A stretch of 64,000 nt of DNA from Orlajensenia leifsoniae. Lineage in GTDB: Bacteria > Actinomycetota > Actinomycetes > Actinomycetales > Microbacteriaceae. Location: the NCBI RefSeq assembly GCF_004570845.1, contig NZ_SPQZ01000004.1:310001-374000 (forward strand). The letters run 5' to 3'. The notes under the pieces are model-generated. The model worked only from the letters and a program-made list of their open reading frames with translations, did not search any database and was not told where the DNA came from. A program made the position numbers and the translations under genes. Position 1 is the first letter of the stretch. Every line of letters begins with the position of its first letter. Below are positions 24,250 to 33,134 of the stretch, in pieces.

Positions 24250-25145
24250 AGCAGTGCGCGCCCGGCTTCGATGATGGCCGTGAGTCGCTGCTCCTGCTCG
24301 GTGCTCGGGTCGACGAGTGGCGCTCGCACGGATCCGACGGGCAGACCGCCGAGACGGAGGCCCGCCTTCACGAGTGAGACGCCGAAGCCCGGAGTCTCAT
24401 CGCGCAGGTTCACCAGCGGGCTGTAGAAGCCGTCGAGGATCGCGAGTCGGCGCTGCTCGTCGCCGTCGACGTACGCCCGGTAGTAGGCGTTCGCGATCTC
24501 GGGCACGAAGGCGAAGGCCGCCGAGGAGTAGAGGGGGATGCCGATGCCTCGGTAGGCGCCCTGCGAGAGCTCTGCGGTGAGCAGGCCGTTGAAGAACTGG
24601 AAGTCGGCGCGGCCCGTCGCGGCGACGGCCCGAACGATCTGCTGGGCGACCCCGATGTCGCCGGTCCCGTCCTTGAACCCGATCACGCGGCTGTCTGCGG
24701 CGAGGCGCGCGACCGTGGCCGGCGTGTACTGGGCCGAGCCGCGATGGTAGATGACCACGGGGAGATCGGATGCCTCGACGATGGCCTCGACGTAGGCGAC
24801 GAGTCCGTTCTGGGTGCCCGAGACGAGATAGGGCGGCAGCAGGAGCAGGGCGTCGGCTCCGGCATCCGCCGCAGCGCGACCCGCTTCGACAGCGTGCCCG
24901 AGAGCGCCGCCGCTGCCCGCGACGACGGGCACGGCTCCGGCGACCTGGTCGACAGCAGCCCCGACGACGGTCGCGACCTCGCTCAGAGAGAGGGCGTGGT
25001 ACTCGCCGGTGCCGCAGGCCGGGAAGACCCCGCCGGCGCCGTGGCGCACGCCCGTGGCGACGTGGTCGGCGAGAACGCCGGTGTCGATGCGGCCCTGGCC
25101 GTCGAAGGGGGTGACGGGGAAGAACAGGATTCCGTCGAAGTTCAT
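24246..25145 (-). CDS. 5-dehydro-4-deoxyglucarate dehydratase-like (KdgD, DHDPS family)
   Basis: A 299-residue TIM-barrel lyase. The family features are FPVTPFDGQGRID at the start, the GTGEYHALS loop, the catalytic Tyr in VVIYHRGSAQYT and the Schiff-base Lys in VIGFKDGTGD. GTGEYHALSLSE and the late SLVKAGLRLGG match 5-dehydro-4-deoxyglucarate dehydratases, which release CO2 and water to give 2,5-dioxopentanoate. The downstream aldehyde dehydrogenase would take that product, so the two genes support one another. Confidence 0.88.
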   Translation of the reverse strand: MNFDGILFFPVTPFDGQGRIDTGVLADHVATGVRHGAGGVFPACGTGEYHALSLSEVATVVGAAVDQVAGAVPVVAGSGGALGHAVEAGRAAADAGADALLLLPPYLVSGTQNGLVAYVEAIVEASDLPVVIYHRGSAQYTPATVARLAADSRVIGFKDGTGDIGVAQQIVRAVAATGRADFQFFNGLLTAELSQGAYRGIGIPLYSSAAFAFVPEIANAYYRAYVDGDEQRRLAILDGFYSPLVNLRDETPGFGVSLVKAGLRLGGLPVGSVRAPLVDPSTEQEQRLTAIIEAGRALL

Positions 25146-26065
25146 GGGTGGCTCCTCGAGAGGGTGTCGGTCGGGGTGGTGGTGTCGGCGAGTTCGCTGC
25201 GCCAGGAGTACTGCGGCTGCCAGCCGAGCAGCTCGCGCGCCTTCGCGCTCGAGAACGCCGGGCTCGTTCCGGTGAGGCCGGCCGCCAGCTCGTCACTGCC
25301 CGGCACGAATCGCGGCAGCAGGTCGGCGAGCGGGAGACGGGCGAGCGCGTCGTCTGCGCCGACGAAGAAGGACTCGGCGTTCGGGATGTCGCCGAGGCGC
25401 TCGAGAAGCAGGGCGACGAAGCGCGACGCATCGCGGGCGTCGACGTAGTTGAACAGCGCCGGTGCCGAGAGTGCCGGGTCGTCGAGGCGCTCCCGCACGG
25501 TGTGCCCCTGCTGGGTCGGCGCACCCTCCCATTCCTCGGGGGCGATCACGAAACACGGTCGGAAGGCGGCGAACCTCACGCTGTCGCCGGTGGTGCGTGC
25601 GAGCATGCGCATCGACTCCTCGGCCACGAGCTTCGAGACGCCGTAGGCGTGCCAGGGCCGCAGGGGTGTGCGCTCGTCGAGCGGGAACGCCGGCGGCAGC
25701 CAGCCGTTCGGGGCTCCGTAGCCGAGCACCGTGGGACTGCTCGCCACGGCGATGCGCTCGACGCCCGCGGCGATCGCCGCCTCCATCACGCCGAAGGCGA
25801 GAGCGGTGTTGGTGCTCAGGATCGTGCGCTCCGGAGCGCTGAACGGCACCGCTATGGCGGCGAGGTGCACCACGGCGTCGGGGCGCAGGCGCTCGAACAC
25901 CGCGGCGGTGGCTGCGGGATCGGTGAGGTCGACCGCGACCTGGTCGACGTCGAGGCCGGATGCCGCAGCCCGATCGAGGGAGACGACGTCGTGACCGGCA
26001 TCCGCCAGCCCGGAGATGACGCTGCGCCCGAGGCGGCCGGAGCCGCCGGTGACGATGGTGGTCAT
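25142..26065 (-). CDS. NAD-dependent epimerase/dehydratase (extended SDR)
   Basis: A 307-residue Rossmann protein with the nucleotide loop TGGSGRLGRSV, VVHLAAIAV, and the catalytic YGVSK motif near residue 145; the conserved Ser/Thr region reads VASSPTVLGYG. In this context a uronate dehydrogenase-like role (uronate to aldarolactone) is attractive, since its product would feed the sugar-acid dehydratases, but it is longer than typical uronate dehydrogenases and an epimerase role is possible. It overlaps both neighbours by four bases. Confidence 0.82.
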   Translation of the reverse strand: MTTIVTGGSGRLGRSVISGLADAGHDVVSLDRAAASGLDVDQVAVDLTDPAATAAVFERLRPDAVVHLAAIAVPFSAPERTILSTNTALAFGVMEAAIAAGVERIAVASSPTVLGYGAPNGWLPPAFPLDERTPLRPWHAYGVSKLVAEESMRMLARTTGDSVRFAAFRPCFVIAPEEWEGAPTQQGHTVRERLDDPALSAPALFNYVDARDASRFVALLLERLGDIPNAESFFVGADDALARLPLADLLPRFVPGSDELAAGLTGTSPAFSSAKARELLGWQPQYSWRSELADTTTPTDTLSRSHP

Positions 26066-27483
26066 CGGGTGCTCGCCACCGCGCCGGCGGCAGATCCGGC
26101 CGCAGTCGCCGCCGCGGAATCGAGCGCCGGGTGGCCGATCGCCAGCTCGGCGATCTGCACGGGAAGGCCGGTCTCGAGCGAGAGGTTCGCCGCGATGCCG
26201 ACGGACACCGAGCGCAGGCCGTCGGTGTAATCGGAGGGGCGACCGAGCGGATCGGCCGACGGCCCGCGGAACACGTCGGCGAGCAGAAGCGCGTCGCCAC
26301 CACCGTGAGCGCCGTCGCCGTTCTCGATCGGCACCTCGCGGGCGAGGCCCCAGTGGTTCTGCACGATGAGGCGCTCGCCGCTCGGGCGCAGCGGGGCGGC
26401 ATCCGCGGCACCGGCTGCGGCATCCGCCCGGGGATCCTTCTGCGCACTCGGATCGAGCACGAGTGCGCCGTCGTCGCCCACCGTGACGGCGCCGCGCTCG
26501 ACCACCTCGAGCTCGGCCCGGCCCCGGGTTCCGTTCACGGCCACGCGGTAGCCCTCCCAGGGGGCGTGCGCGTTGAGGGCGTAGCTGAGGGTCGCGCCGG
26601 AGTCGTAGTCGGCGATCACGGCGATGTTGTCCTCGATCGTGATGCCGGCGTCGAAGACGTCGCGATCGCGCAGGTAGCCGTCGTGCTTCTCCGCGTCGAG
26701 GTAGAGGGCGCGGAGCCGCTCGTCATCGCGCAGATCGAGCTCGAACGGGTCGTGCGCGCCGTCGTGGGTGCCCCGCGGATTGCGAGCGGGCAGGTCGCGC
26801 CCGGCCGTGTTCTCGGCCCCGTAGAAGCGCAGTCCCCCCGAAGCGAAGACGCGGGTGGGAGTGGCGTCGATCCACCAGTTCACCAGGTCGAAGTGGTGCG
26901 AGGCCTTGTGCACGAGCAGGCCGCCCGAGTTGGCCTTCTCCCGGTGCCAGCGCCGGAAGTAGTCGGCACCGTGCGCCGTGTCGAGCACCCACTCGAAGGT
27001 CACCGAGGTCACCCGGCCGATCTCGCCCGAGCTGATCAGCTGCTTGAGGGCCGAGTTGCGCGGCGAGTACCGGTAGTTGAAGGTGACGACGACGCTGCGG
27101 CCCGTGCGCTCGGCCGCGTCGACGATGGCGCGGCATCCGTCGGCATCGATCGTGAGCGGCTTCTCGACGACGACGTCGGCTCCGGCCTCGAGGGCGCGCA
27201 CGATGAGGGCGGCGTGGGTGACGTCGGGGCTCGTGACGATGACACGGTCGACGGATGCCTCGGCCACCATGCGCTCGAGGTCGTCGGGGTGCCAGCGGCT
27301 CGGCTCCGCGGCGCCGGCGTCGCGCACGCGCGACGCGTAGTACTCGATGCGCGTCGGGTTCGGGTCGCTGAGCGCCACCAGTTCAGCGACGTCGCTGTGC
27401 GCGCCCAGGATGGCGTCGACGTACATCTGGGCGCGGTGTCCGCTGCCCACGAGGGCGTATCGGAGGGTCGACATCGGTGTCAT
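26062..27483 (-). CDS. Gfo/Idh/MocA family oxidoreductase
   Basis: A 473-residue dehydrogenase that heads the sugar-acid operon. The Rossmann part reads LRYALVGSGHRAQMYVDAI, then VDRVIVTSPDVTHA and DVVVEKPLTIDADG (near residue 100); TFNYRYSPRNSALKQL and GGLLVHKASHHFDLVNWW follow. Long members of this type are common in polysaccharide gene clusters. The C-terminal Ala-rich end (about 450-473) looks unstructured. I used the ATG at 27483; a GTG at 27486 and an ATG at 27474 are alternatives. Two LacI-type operators lie in the divergent promoter region. Confidence 0.87.
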   Translation of the reverse strand: MTPMSTLRYALVGSGHRAQMYVDAILGAHSDVAELVALSDPNPTRIEYYASRVRDAGAAEPSRWHPDDLERMVAEASVDRVIVTSPDVTHAALIVRALEAGADVVVEKPLTIDADGCRAIVDAAERTGRSVVVTFNYRYSPRNSALKQLISSGEIGRVTSVTFEWVLDTAHGADYFRRWHREKANSGGLLVHKASHHFDLVNWWIDATPTRVFASGGLRFYGAENTAGRDLPARNPRGTHDGAHDPFELDLRDDERLRALYLDAEKHDGYLRDRDVFDAGITIEDNIAVIADYDSGATLSYALNAHAPWEGYRVAVNGTRGRAELEVVERGAVTVGDDGALVLDPSAQKDPRADAAAGAADAAPLRPSGERLIVQNHWGLAREVPIENGDGAHGGGDALLLADVFRGPSADPLGRPSDYTDGLRSVSVGIAANLSLETGLPVQIAELAIGHPALDSAAATAAGSAAGAVASTR

Positions 27484-27538
27484 CACTCATTTCGCTGATC
27501 GGTCCCGGACGAAGGGCTCGCGTATGGCGTGCCGTTCC

Positions 27539-27553
27539 AGAAAACGCTTTCCC
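27539..27553. promoter_or_regulatory. LacI-type operator
   Basis: AGAAAACGCTTTCCC lies in the divergent region between the sugar-acid operon and the LacI gene. It belongs to the operator family with core AAACGYTTTC. Confidence 0.65.
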
Positions 27554-27570
27554 ATAGGCTAACACCCGAG

Positions 27571-27584
27571 AGAAAACGATTTCT
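27571..27584. promoter_or_regulatory. LacI-type operator
   Basis: AGAAAACGATTTCT is a near-palindrome 18 bases after the previous site. The paired sites suggest cooperative repression of both divergent transcripts. Confidence 0.6.
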
Positions 27585-27634
27585 AGGGCTAGGTTGGATC
27601 TCGATCGACCGATGTGACGCTCGACGGGAGAAGC

Positions 27635-28696
27635 GTGGGACGCACGACAGGCACCACCGGCATCGACGACGTCGCGCGTGCGGCCGGGGTCTCGGCGTCG
27701 ACGGTGTCGCGCGTGATGAACGGCCGCGCCGGCGTCGACGCCGCCCTGGCCGAGAGGGTGCGCACCGCGGCCTCGAGCCTCGGCTATCGGCCCAACCCCC
27801 TCGCCCGCAGCCTCGTTCTCGGGCGCACCCAGACCATCGCCGTGGTCGTTCCCGACCTCGCCAACCCCACCTTCCAGGGCATGCTGCGCGGGGTCACTCT
27901 CGCGGCGGCGCGCGATGGCTACAGGGTGCTGGTGGCCGACACGTCCGAAGACGCCGCCGCCGAGGAGGCCATCGTGCGCGAGACCCGGCAGCGCTGCGAC
28001 GCCGTCGTGCTGTGCTCGCCGCGCATGGCGTCCGACGTGTTGATCGCCGCGGTCGCCGCGCTCGATCCCGTCGTCGTGATCAACCGCGAGGTTCCGGGTA
28101 TCCCCGGCGTCTCGGCCGACTACCGCGTCGGCATCGTCGAGCTGCTCGAGCACCTCGCAACGCTCGGGCATCGGCGCCTGGTCTACGCGGCCGGGTCGCC
28201 GTCGAGTGCCTCGGATGCCGCTCGCCGAGCCGGCCTCGCCGACTTCGCGCTGGCGAGACCCGATGTCGAGGTGCTCACGGTGGAGGCCGGCGCCACCTTC
28301 GGCGACGGCGCGGCCGCGGCATCCGTCGTCGTCGAGAGCGGGGCGACCGGCGTGGTGGCCTTCAACGACCTCGTGGCCATGGGAGTGCTGGCTTCGCTCG
28401 CCGCGCAGGGCATCGCCGTGCCCGCCGAGGTGTCTGTCGTGGGCTTCGACGACATCCCGTTCGCGGCCTTCACGACGCCGGCCCTCACGACGGCGGCGGT
28501 TCCCGTGGGTGAGCTCGGGGAGCTGGCGTGGAGGAGGCTGGCCGCGCGCTTCGCGGGGGAGGAGCCGGAGGGTGACGTGATGCTGCGCCCGGAGCTGCGG
28601 GTGCGGGCGAGTTCGGGGCCGGTGCGGACCGTCATCTCGCCCGCTGCCGGAGCCGGAGCCGGAGCTGGAGCCGAGACTGGAGCTGGGCGATCATGA
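27635..28696 (+). CDS. LacI family transcriptional regulator
   Basis: A regulator of about 353 residues. The helix-turn-helix reads IDDVARAAGVSASTVSRVMN, and the effector domain includes TIAVVVPDLANPTFQGML and VVGFDDIPFAAFTTPAL. I favour the GTG at 27635 because GGGAG lies just before it; an in-frame GTG at 27614 would add seven residues. The C terminus is a low-complexity Gly/Ala tail encoded by repeats of GGAGCC (about 28645-28690). It probably controls the divergent sugar-acid operon through the operators at 27539 and 27571. The next gene overlaps it (ATGA). Confidence 0.9.
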   Translation: MGRTTGTTGIDDVARAAGVSASTVSRVMNGRAGVDAALAERVRTAASSLGYRPNPLARSLVLGRTQTIAVVVPDLANPTFQGMLRGVTLAAARDGYRVLVADTSEDAAAEEAIVRETRQRCDAVVLCSPRMASDVLIAAVAALDPVVVINREVPGIPGVSADYRVGIVELLEHLATLGHRRLVYAAGSPSSASDAARRAGLADFALARPDVEVLTVEAGATFGDGAAAASVVVESGATGVVAFNDLVAMGVLASLAAQGIAVPAEVSVVGFDDIPFAAFTTPALTTAAVPVGELGELAWRRLAARFAGEEPEGDVMLRPELRVRASSGPVRTVISPAAGAGAGAGAETGAGRS

Positions 28697-29793
28697 GCGG
28701 CGTGCTCGACGGCTACGAGGACTGGCCGGCGTATGTCGCCGACGCCCGGGCCGAGCGATCGACGGGGGAGTCGCGGCTGGCGGCGGCGCTCGGGCTGGTG
28801 CGCCCGTCGGCTCCTCCGGAGGTGCGTATCGTCGGTCGCTTCGAGCGCGACGGGCTCGAGTACACCGAGCTGCGCTGGGACTCGAGCTTCGGCCCGGAGG
28901 CGACGGGATGGCTGGTGGCACCGGTCGCGGCCGAGGGCGCCGAAGCCAGTGCGATCGCCTCCGAGAGGCTGCCCGGCGTACTCGCGCTGCACGCTCACGG
29001 CGGGCAGAAGGTCGTCGGCGCCGAGCAGCTGCTCGACCTCGGGGCGGCATCCGTCGATCCGGAGGGGAGCCGCGCCTTCCGGGCGCAGTATCACGAGGGC
29101 CTCGCGCCGGCGGGAGAGCTGGCTCGTCGCGGGTTCGCCGTGCTCGTGCATGACGCGTTCCTCTGGGGGAGTCGGCGGTTCGCGGCGGATCGACCGCGGG
29201 CTGCATCCGGAACCGAGAGCGCGGCCGACTCCTCGGCCGAGTCCGCCGCCGCCGACCGGCGCTCCGTGCAGGTCGAGCACCGCGTCGCCAAGGCGGCCGG
29301 GCTGCTCGGCACCAGCATCGCCGGCACCGTGCTGCACGACGACCTGCAGGCGCTCGCCGTGCTGGCGGCATCCGATCGTGTCGATTCCACCCGGCTCGGG
29401 GTGTTCGGCTTCTCGGGCGGCGGCGCCCGGGCCCACCTGCTCGCGGCGGAGGCTCCCGAGGTGAGCGCCGTGGTGGTCAGCTGCATGATGACGACCTTCA
29501 CCGCCCTCGTGCCCGACCGCATCGACCAGCACTCCTGGCTGCTGCTCACGCCGGGGCTGTCGACGGTGACCGACTGGCCGGACATCGCCGGTGCCGTCGA
29601 CGGTCAGCGGATGCTGACGCAGTACTGCCTGCAGGATCACCTCTTCGACGTCGCCGGAATGCGTGCGGCCCATGCCATGCTGACCGAACGGATGCCGCTC
29701 TACACCGGCTCCTTCCACCAGAAGGGGCACGTGTTCGACGCCGCGATGCAGCACGAGGCCTGGCGTTTTCTCGAGGGTGGCCTCCGCGAATAG
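28693..29793 (+). CDS. Alpha/beta hydrolase (acetyl xylan esterase/dienelactone hydrolase-like)
   Basis: A 366-residue serine hydrolase. The nucleophile elbow is GVFGFSGGGARAH (Ser near residue 240), the acid is likely in the region after it, and the His is in QKGHVFD near the end. PGVLALHAHGGQKVVGAEQL gives the oxyanion-hole strand. There is no signal peptide, so it acts in the cytoplasm. It shares an overlap with the LacI gene and precedes a GH42 gene, so deacetylation of an imported oligosaccharide is plausible. A Ser/Ala-rich insert (about 172-192) is unusual. Confidence 0.78.
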   Translation: MSGVLDGYEDWPAYVADARAERSTGESRLAAALGLVRPSAPPEVRIVGRFERDGLEYTELRWDSSFGPEATGWLVAPVAAEGAEASAIASERLPGVLALHAHGGQKVVGAEQLLDLGAASVDPEGSRAFRAQYHEGLAPAGELARRGFAVLVHDAFLWGSRRFAADRPRAASGTESAADSSAESAAADRRSVQVEHRVAKAAGLLGTSIAGTVLHDDLQALAVLAASDRVDSTRLGVFGFSGGGARAHLLAAEAPEVSAVVVSCMMTTFTALVPDRIDQHSWLLLTPGLSTVTDWPDIAGAVDGQRMLTQYCLQDHLFDVAGMRAAHAMLTERMPLYTGSFHQKGHVFDAAMQHEAWRFLEGGLRE

Positions 29794-29800
29794 GATGAAC

Positions 29801-29815
29801 GGAATGCGTTTTCCC
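29801..29815. promoter_or_regulatory. LacI-type operator before the GH42 gene
   Basis: GGAATGCGTTTTCCC sits between a possible -10 (TAGGAT, 29791-29796) and the ATG at 29828, a position that would block transcription initiation. Confidence 0.7.
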
Positions 29816-29827
29816 GCACGGAGCTGA

Positions 29828-31924
29828 ATGCCGCGGAGGAACCCAGTTCAGGCAGACGAGAGGCTTTCGATGCACTACGGCGGCGACTACAACCCCGAGC
29901 AGTGGCCCGAGGAGATCTGGCCCGACGACGTCGCACGGATGAGCGAGGCCGGCGTCACGATGGTGAGCCTGGGCATCTTCTCGTGGTCCCGCCTCCAGCC
30001 GGCCGAGGGCGAGTTCGACTTCGGGTGGCTCGACCGGGTGATCGAGCTCCTGCACGCCGGGGGCATCGCCGTGGACCTCGCCACCGCCACGGCGTCCCCG
30101 CCGCCCTGGGCCATGGCCGCCTATCCCGAGATGCTGCCGCGCACGGCCGACGGCGTCGTGCTCGGGCCGGGATCGCGGCAGGCCTACGCTCCGTCCTCAC
30201 CCGTGTACCGCCGGCTGGCCGCGGAGCTCGTCACCCGTCTCGCCGAGCGCTACGGGCGGCATCCGGCCGTCGTGCTCTGGCATGTCAACAACGAGTACGG
30301 CTGCCACGTCCACGCGGACTACTCGGATGCCGCCCGCGATGCCTTCCGCCGCTGGCTCGCCGAGCGGTACGGAGACGTCGGGCAGCTCAACGCGGCCTGG
30401 GGCACCGACTTCTGGTCGCAGCGCTACGGATCGTTCGACCAGATCCTGCCGCCACGGACCGCGCCCTACTCGTTGAACCCCGGGCAGCTCCTCGACTTCC
30501 ATCGCTTCACCAGCGACATGCTGCTGGAGTGCTACCTGATGGAGCGCGACATCATCCGCGCCGCCGGGGCGACGCAGCCGATCACCACCAACTTCATGGG
30601 GCCGTTCAAGCCCGTGAACTATCCGCAGTGGGCGCAGCACCTCGACGTGATCACCGACGACTGCTACCCCGATCCGAACGACCAGGAGAGCTTCCGAGCA
30701 GCGGCGTTCGCGCGCGACCTCATGCGCTCGTTGAAGCCCGAGGTGCCGTGGCTGCTGATGGAGCAGGCGACCAGCGCGCTCAACTGGCGGCCGAGCAACG
30801 CGCCCAAGGCACCGGGTCAGATGGCCGCGCTCAGTATGCAGGCCGTGGCGCGCGGTGCCGACGGCATCATGTTCTTCCAGTGGCGGCAGTCGAGGGCCGG
30901 TGCCGAGAAGTTCCACTCGGCGATGCTGCCGCAGGCCGGAACCGACACCCGCACCTGGCGCGAGGTGGTGGCGCTCGGGGCGGAGCTGGCGGCCTTGGCG
31001 AGACTCGCGGCGCAGCCGGCGGCGGGTGGCGGGCTTCCGGCGGGCTCGCGCGACGCCCGCGTCGCCCTCGTTCTCGACTGGGAGAACTGGTGGGCGATCG
31101 AGAATCCCGACCACCCCGTCGTGCTCGACCACCTCGCGCACGTGCAGACCTGGTATGCGGCCGCGCACCGGCAGCACGTCCAGGTGGACATCGTGCAGCC
31201 CACCAGCGATCTGACCGGGTATCGCGTGGTCATCGCCCCGCAGCTCTACCTGCTGGCGGCATCCGGAGCTGCCAACCTCACCGACTTCGTCGCCCGTGGC
31301 GGACACCTGCTCGTCACGGCGTTCTCCGACGTGGTCGACGAGTGCGATCGCTTCCGTGACGGCGGCTACCTCACCCAACTCGGCCCGGTGCTGGGCGTGC
31401 GCGTCGAGGACTTCGGCGCTCTCGTCGCCCCCGGTGCGCCCGAGTCGGAGCCCGGGGAGCGCTTCGTCGAGGTCGAGACCGCTGCCGGAGTGTTCACCGG
31501 CACCCTGCTCGCCGAGGAGATCGGGGTGACGGATGCCGAGGTGCTCGGCCGGTTCATCGGCGGACGGTCGGATGGACGGCCGGCGCTCACGGTCAAGGCT
31601 CATGGCGCCGGTGGCGACGCCGCAGGTCGTGCCTACTATCTGGCGACGGTGACGGATGCCACAGGAGCAGCCACGGTGCTCGGCGAGGTGTTCGCCGGCG
31701 CCGGCGTCGAGCCGCTGCTGTCCGGCCTGCCCGAGACCGTCGAGGTCGCTCGCCGCGGCGACGTGCTGACGCTCATCAACCACGGCAGCCAGACCGCGCG
31801 CGCCGCGGTGTCGGGTGTGGACCTGCTGACGGGGGCATCCGTCGATCAGGTCACGCTCGAGCCGTTCGGATACGTGCTGCTACGCATGCCGGCTCAGGCC
31901 GGCGCCGACGGCCGGGAGGATTGA
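29828..31924 (+). CDS. Beta-galactosidase, glycoside hydrolase family 42
   Basis: A 698-residue GH42 enzyme with MHYGGDYNPEQWPEEIWPDD at the start of the barrel. The acid/base is Glu156 in VNNEYG and the nucleophile Glu312 in LLMEQATSALNW. A trimerisation domain (about 400-600) and a short C-terminal beta domain follow. There is no signal peptide, so it acts on imported galactosides; some GH42 enzymes also cleave alpha-L-arabinosides. ATG 29828 is followed by a second possible start at 29870 (MHYGG). A LacI-type operator overlaps its promoter, and glycerate kinase follows after four bases. Confidence 0.93.
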   Translation: MPRRNPVQADERLSMHYGGDYNPEQWPEEIWPDDVARMSEAGVTMVSLGIFSWSRLQPAEGEFDFGWLDRVIELLHAGGIAVDLATATASPPPWAMAAYPEMLPRTADGVVLGPGSRQAYAPSSPVYRRLAAELVTRLAERYGRHPAVVLWHVNNEYGCHVHADYSDAARDAFRRWLAERYGDVGQLNAAWGTDFWSQRYGSFDQILPPRTAPYSLNPGQLLDFHRFTSDMLLECYLMERDIIRAAGATQPITTNFMGPFKPVNYPQWAQHLDVITDDCYPDPNDQESFRAAAFARDLMRSLKPEVPWLLMEQATSALNWRPSNAPKAPGQMAALSMQAVARGADGIMFFQWRQSRAGAEKFHSAMLPQAGTDTRTWREVVALGAELAALARLAAQPAAGGGLPAGSRDARVALVLDWENWWAIENPDHPVVLDHLAHVQTWYAAAHRQHVQVDIVQPTSDLTGYRVVIAPQLYLLAASGAANLTDFVARGGHLLVTAFSDVVDECDRFRDGGYLTQLGPVLGVRVEDFGALVAPGAPESEPGERFVEVETAAGVFTGTLLAEEIGVTDAEVLGRFIGGRSDGRPALTVKAHGAGGDAAGRAYYLATVTDATGAATVLGEVFAGAGVEPLLSGLPETVEVARRGDVLTLINHGSQTARAAVSGVDLLTGASVDQVTLEPFGYVLLRMPAQAGADGRED

Positions 31925-31928
31925 CCTC

Positions 31929-33077
31929 GTGGCCGTCATCGTCATCGCCCCCGACTCCTTCAAGGGCACACTCGGTGCCGCGGATGCCGCCCGCGCCCTC
32001 TCCGACGGCTGGGCCACCGTGCGCCCGGCCGACGAACTGCGGCTCGTGCCGATGGCCGATGGCGGCGAGGGCACGCTCGACGCCTTCGAGCTCGCCGTGG
32101 CCGGGTCCCGCCGCATGCCGGTGGTCGTCGACGGACCCGATGGGCGCGCCGTCGAGGCCTCGTGGTTGTGGCTGCCCGCGGCAGGCGGGCACGGGCCCAC
32201 AGGAGTCGTCGAGCTCGCGAGCACCTCGGGCATCACGCTCCTCGATCCCCTGCTGCCGTTCGATGCCCACAGCTTCGGCTTCGGCCAGGCCATCGCCGCT
32301 GCCCTCGATGCCGGCGTCGATCGCCTGCTCCTCGCCCTCGGCGGCAGTTCGTCGACGGATGGCGGAGCCGGCGCCCTCGCCGCGCTCGGCCTCGACCTGA
32401 GCGACGCGGCCGGGCGCCCGATCCGCGTCGGCAACCGCGGCCTCGCTCACCTGGCGGCGATCGAGGCCTCCGGTCTGCGCCCGCTGCCCGCTGGCGGCGC
32501 CGTCATTCTCAGCGACGTCGACAATCCGCTGCTGGGGGAGCGCGGCGCTGCCGCCGTGTTCGGTCCGCAGAAGGGGGCGACCCCGTCGCAGGTCGAGGGG
32601 CTCGAGCTGGGTCTGGCTCGCTGGGCCTCCGAGGTGGCGGTCTCCGACCTGCCCGTGCGAGCGGATGCCGCGACTCCGGGCGCCGGTGCCGCAGGCGGCA
32701 CCGGATTCGGCCTGCTCGCCTGGGGCGCGACCATCGCCCCAGGCGCTGCGGCGGTGGGGGCGGCACTGGGGTTGCCCGCCGCGCTGGCGGGGGCATCCGT
32801 CGTCATCACGGGCGAAGGCCGGTTCGACTCCCAATCGCTGGCGGGCAAGGTGCCGTCGTACGTGCTGGATGCCGCCGGCTCGGCCTCGAGCTCGCTCGGT
32901 GACCGGCCGCCGATCGCCGTCGCCCTGGTGGCCGGAGCGATCGAGGGAGACGCCGCCGTGTTCTCGGCAGCCGTCTCGCTCACCGACCTCGCCGGCGACA
33001 GCGCAGCGGCGCGCGCTCATCCGTCCCGGTGGCTGCGGGATGCCGGTGCGAGGCTGGCGCGGCAGCTCACGGTGTGA
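31929..33077 (+). CDS. Glycerate kinase (GlxK/GarK family)
   Basis: A 382-residue glycerate kinase that phosphorylates D-glycerate. Family motifs are IAPDSFKGTLGAADAARAL at the start, VPMADGGEGTLDAF, LALGGSSSTDGGAGALAALG, FGPQKGATPSQV and VITGEGRFDSQSLAGKVP. GTG is used as start, with GGGAGG in the end of the GH42 gene. Glycerate kinase commonly finishes aldarate or glyoxylate pathways, so its presence near a sugar-acid operon is consistent, although the KdgD route itself yields 2-oxoglutarate and no glycerate. Confidence 0.93.
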   Translation: MAVIVIAPDSFKGTLGAADAARALSDGWATVRPADELRLVPMADGGEGTLDAFELAVAGSRRMPVVVDGPDGRAVEASWLWLPAAGGHGPTGVVELASTSGITLLDPLLPFDAHSFGFGQAIAAALDAGVDRLLLALGGSSSTDGGAGALAALGLDLSDAAGRPIRVGNRGLAHLAAIEASGLRPLPAGGAVILSDVDNPLLGERGAAAVFGPQKGATPSQVEGLELGLARWASEVAVSDLPVRADAATPGAGAAGGTGFGLLAWGATIAPGAAAVGAALGLPAALAGASVVITGEGRFDSQSLAGKVPSYVLDAAGSASSSLGDRPPIAVALVAGAIEGDAAVFSAAVSLTDLAGDSAAARAHPSRWLRDAGARLARQLTV

Positions 33078-33100
33078 GAGCCGATTCCACGCGCGGTCTG

Positions 33101-33134
33101 TTGCTCGGATGGCTCGCAGCGCCATAATCTCGGC
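33101..33134 (+). promoter_or_regulatory. Promoter for a leaderless membrane protein gene
   Basis: TTGCTC (33101-33106) and CATAAT (33123-33128) are 16 bases apart, and the ATG follows six bases after the -10. No ribosome binding site is present. Confidence 0.6.
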
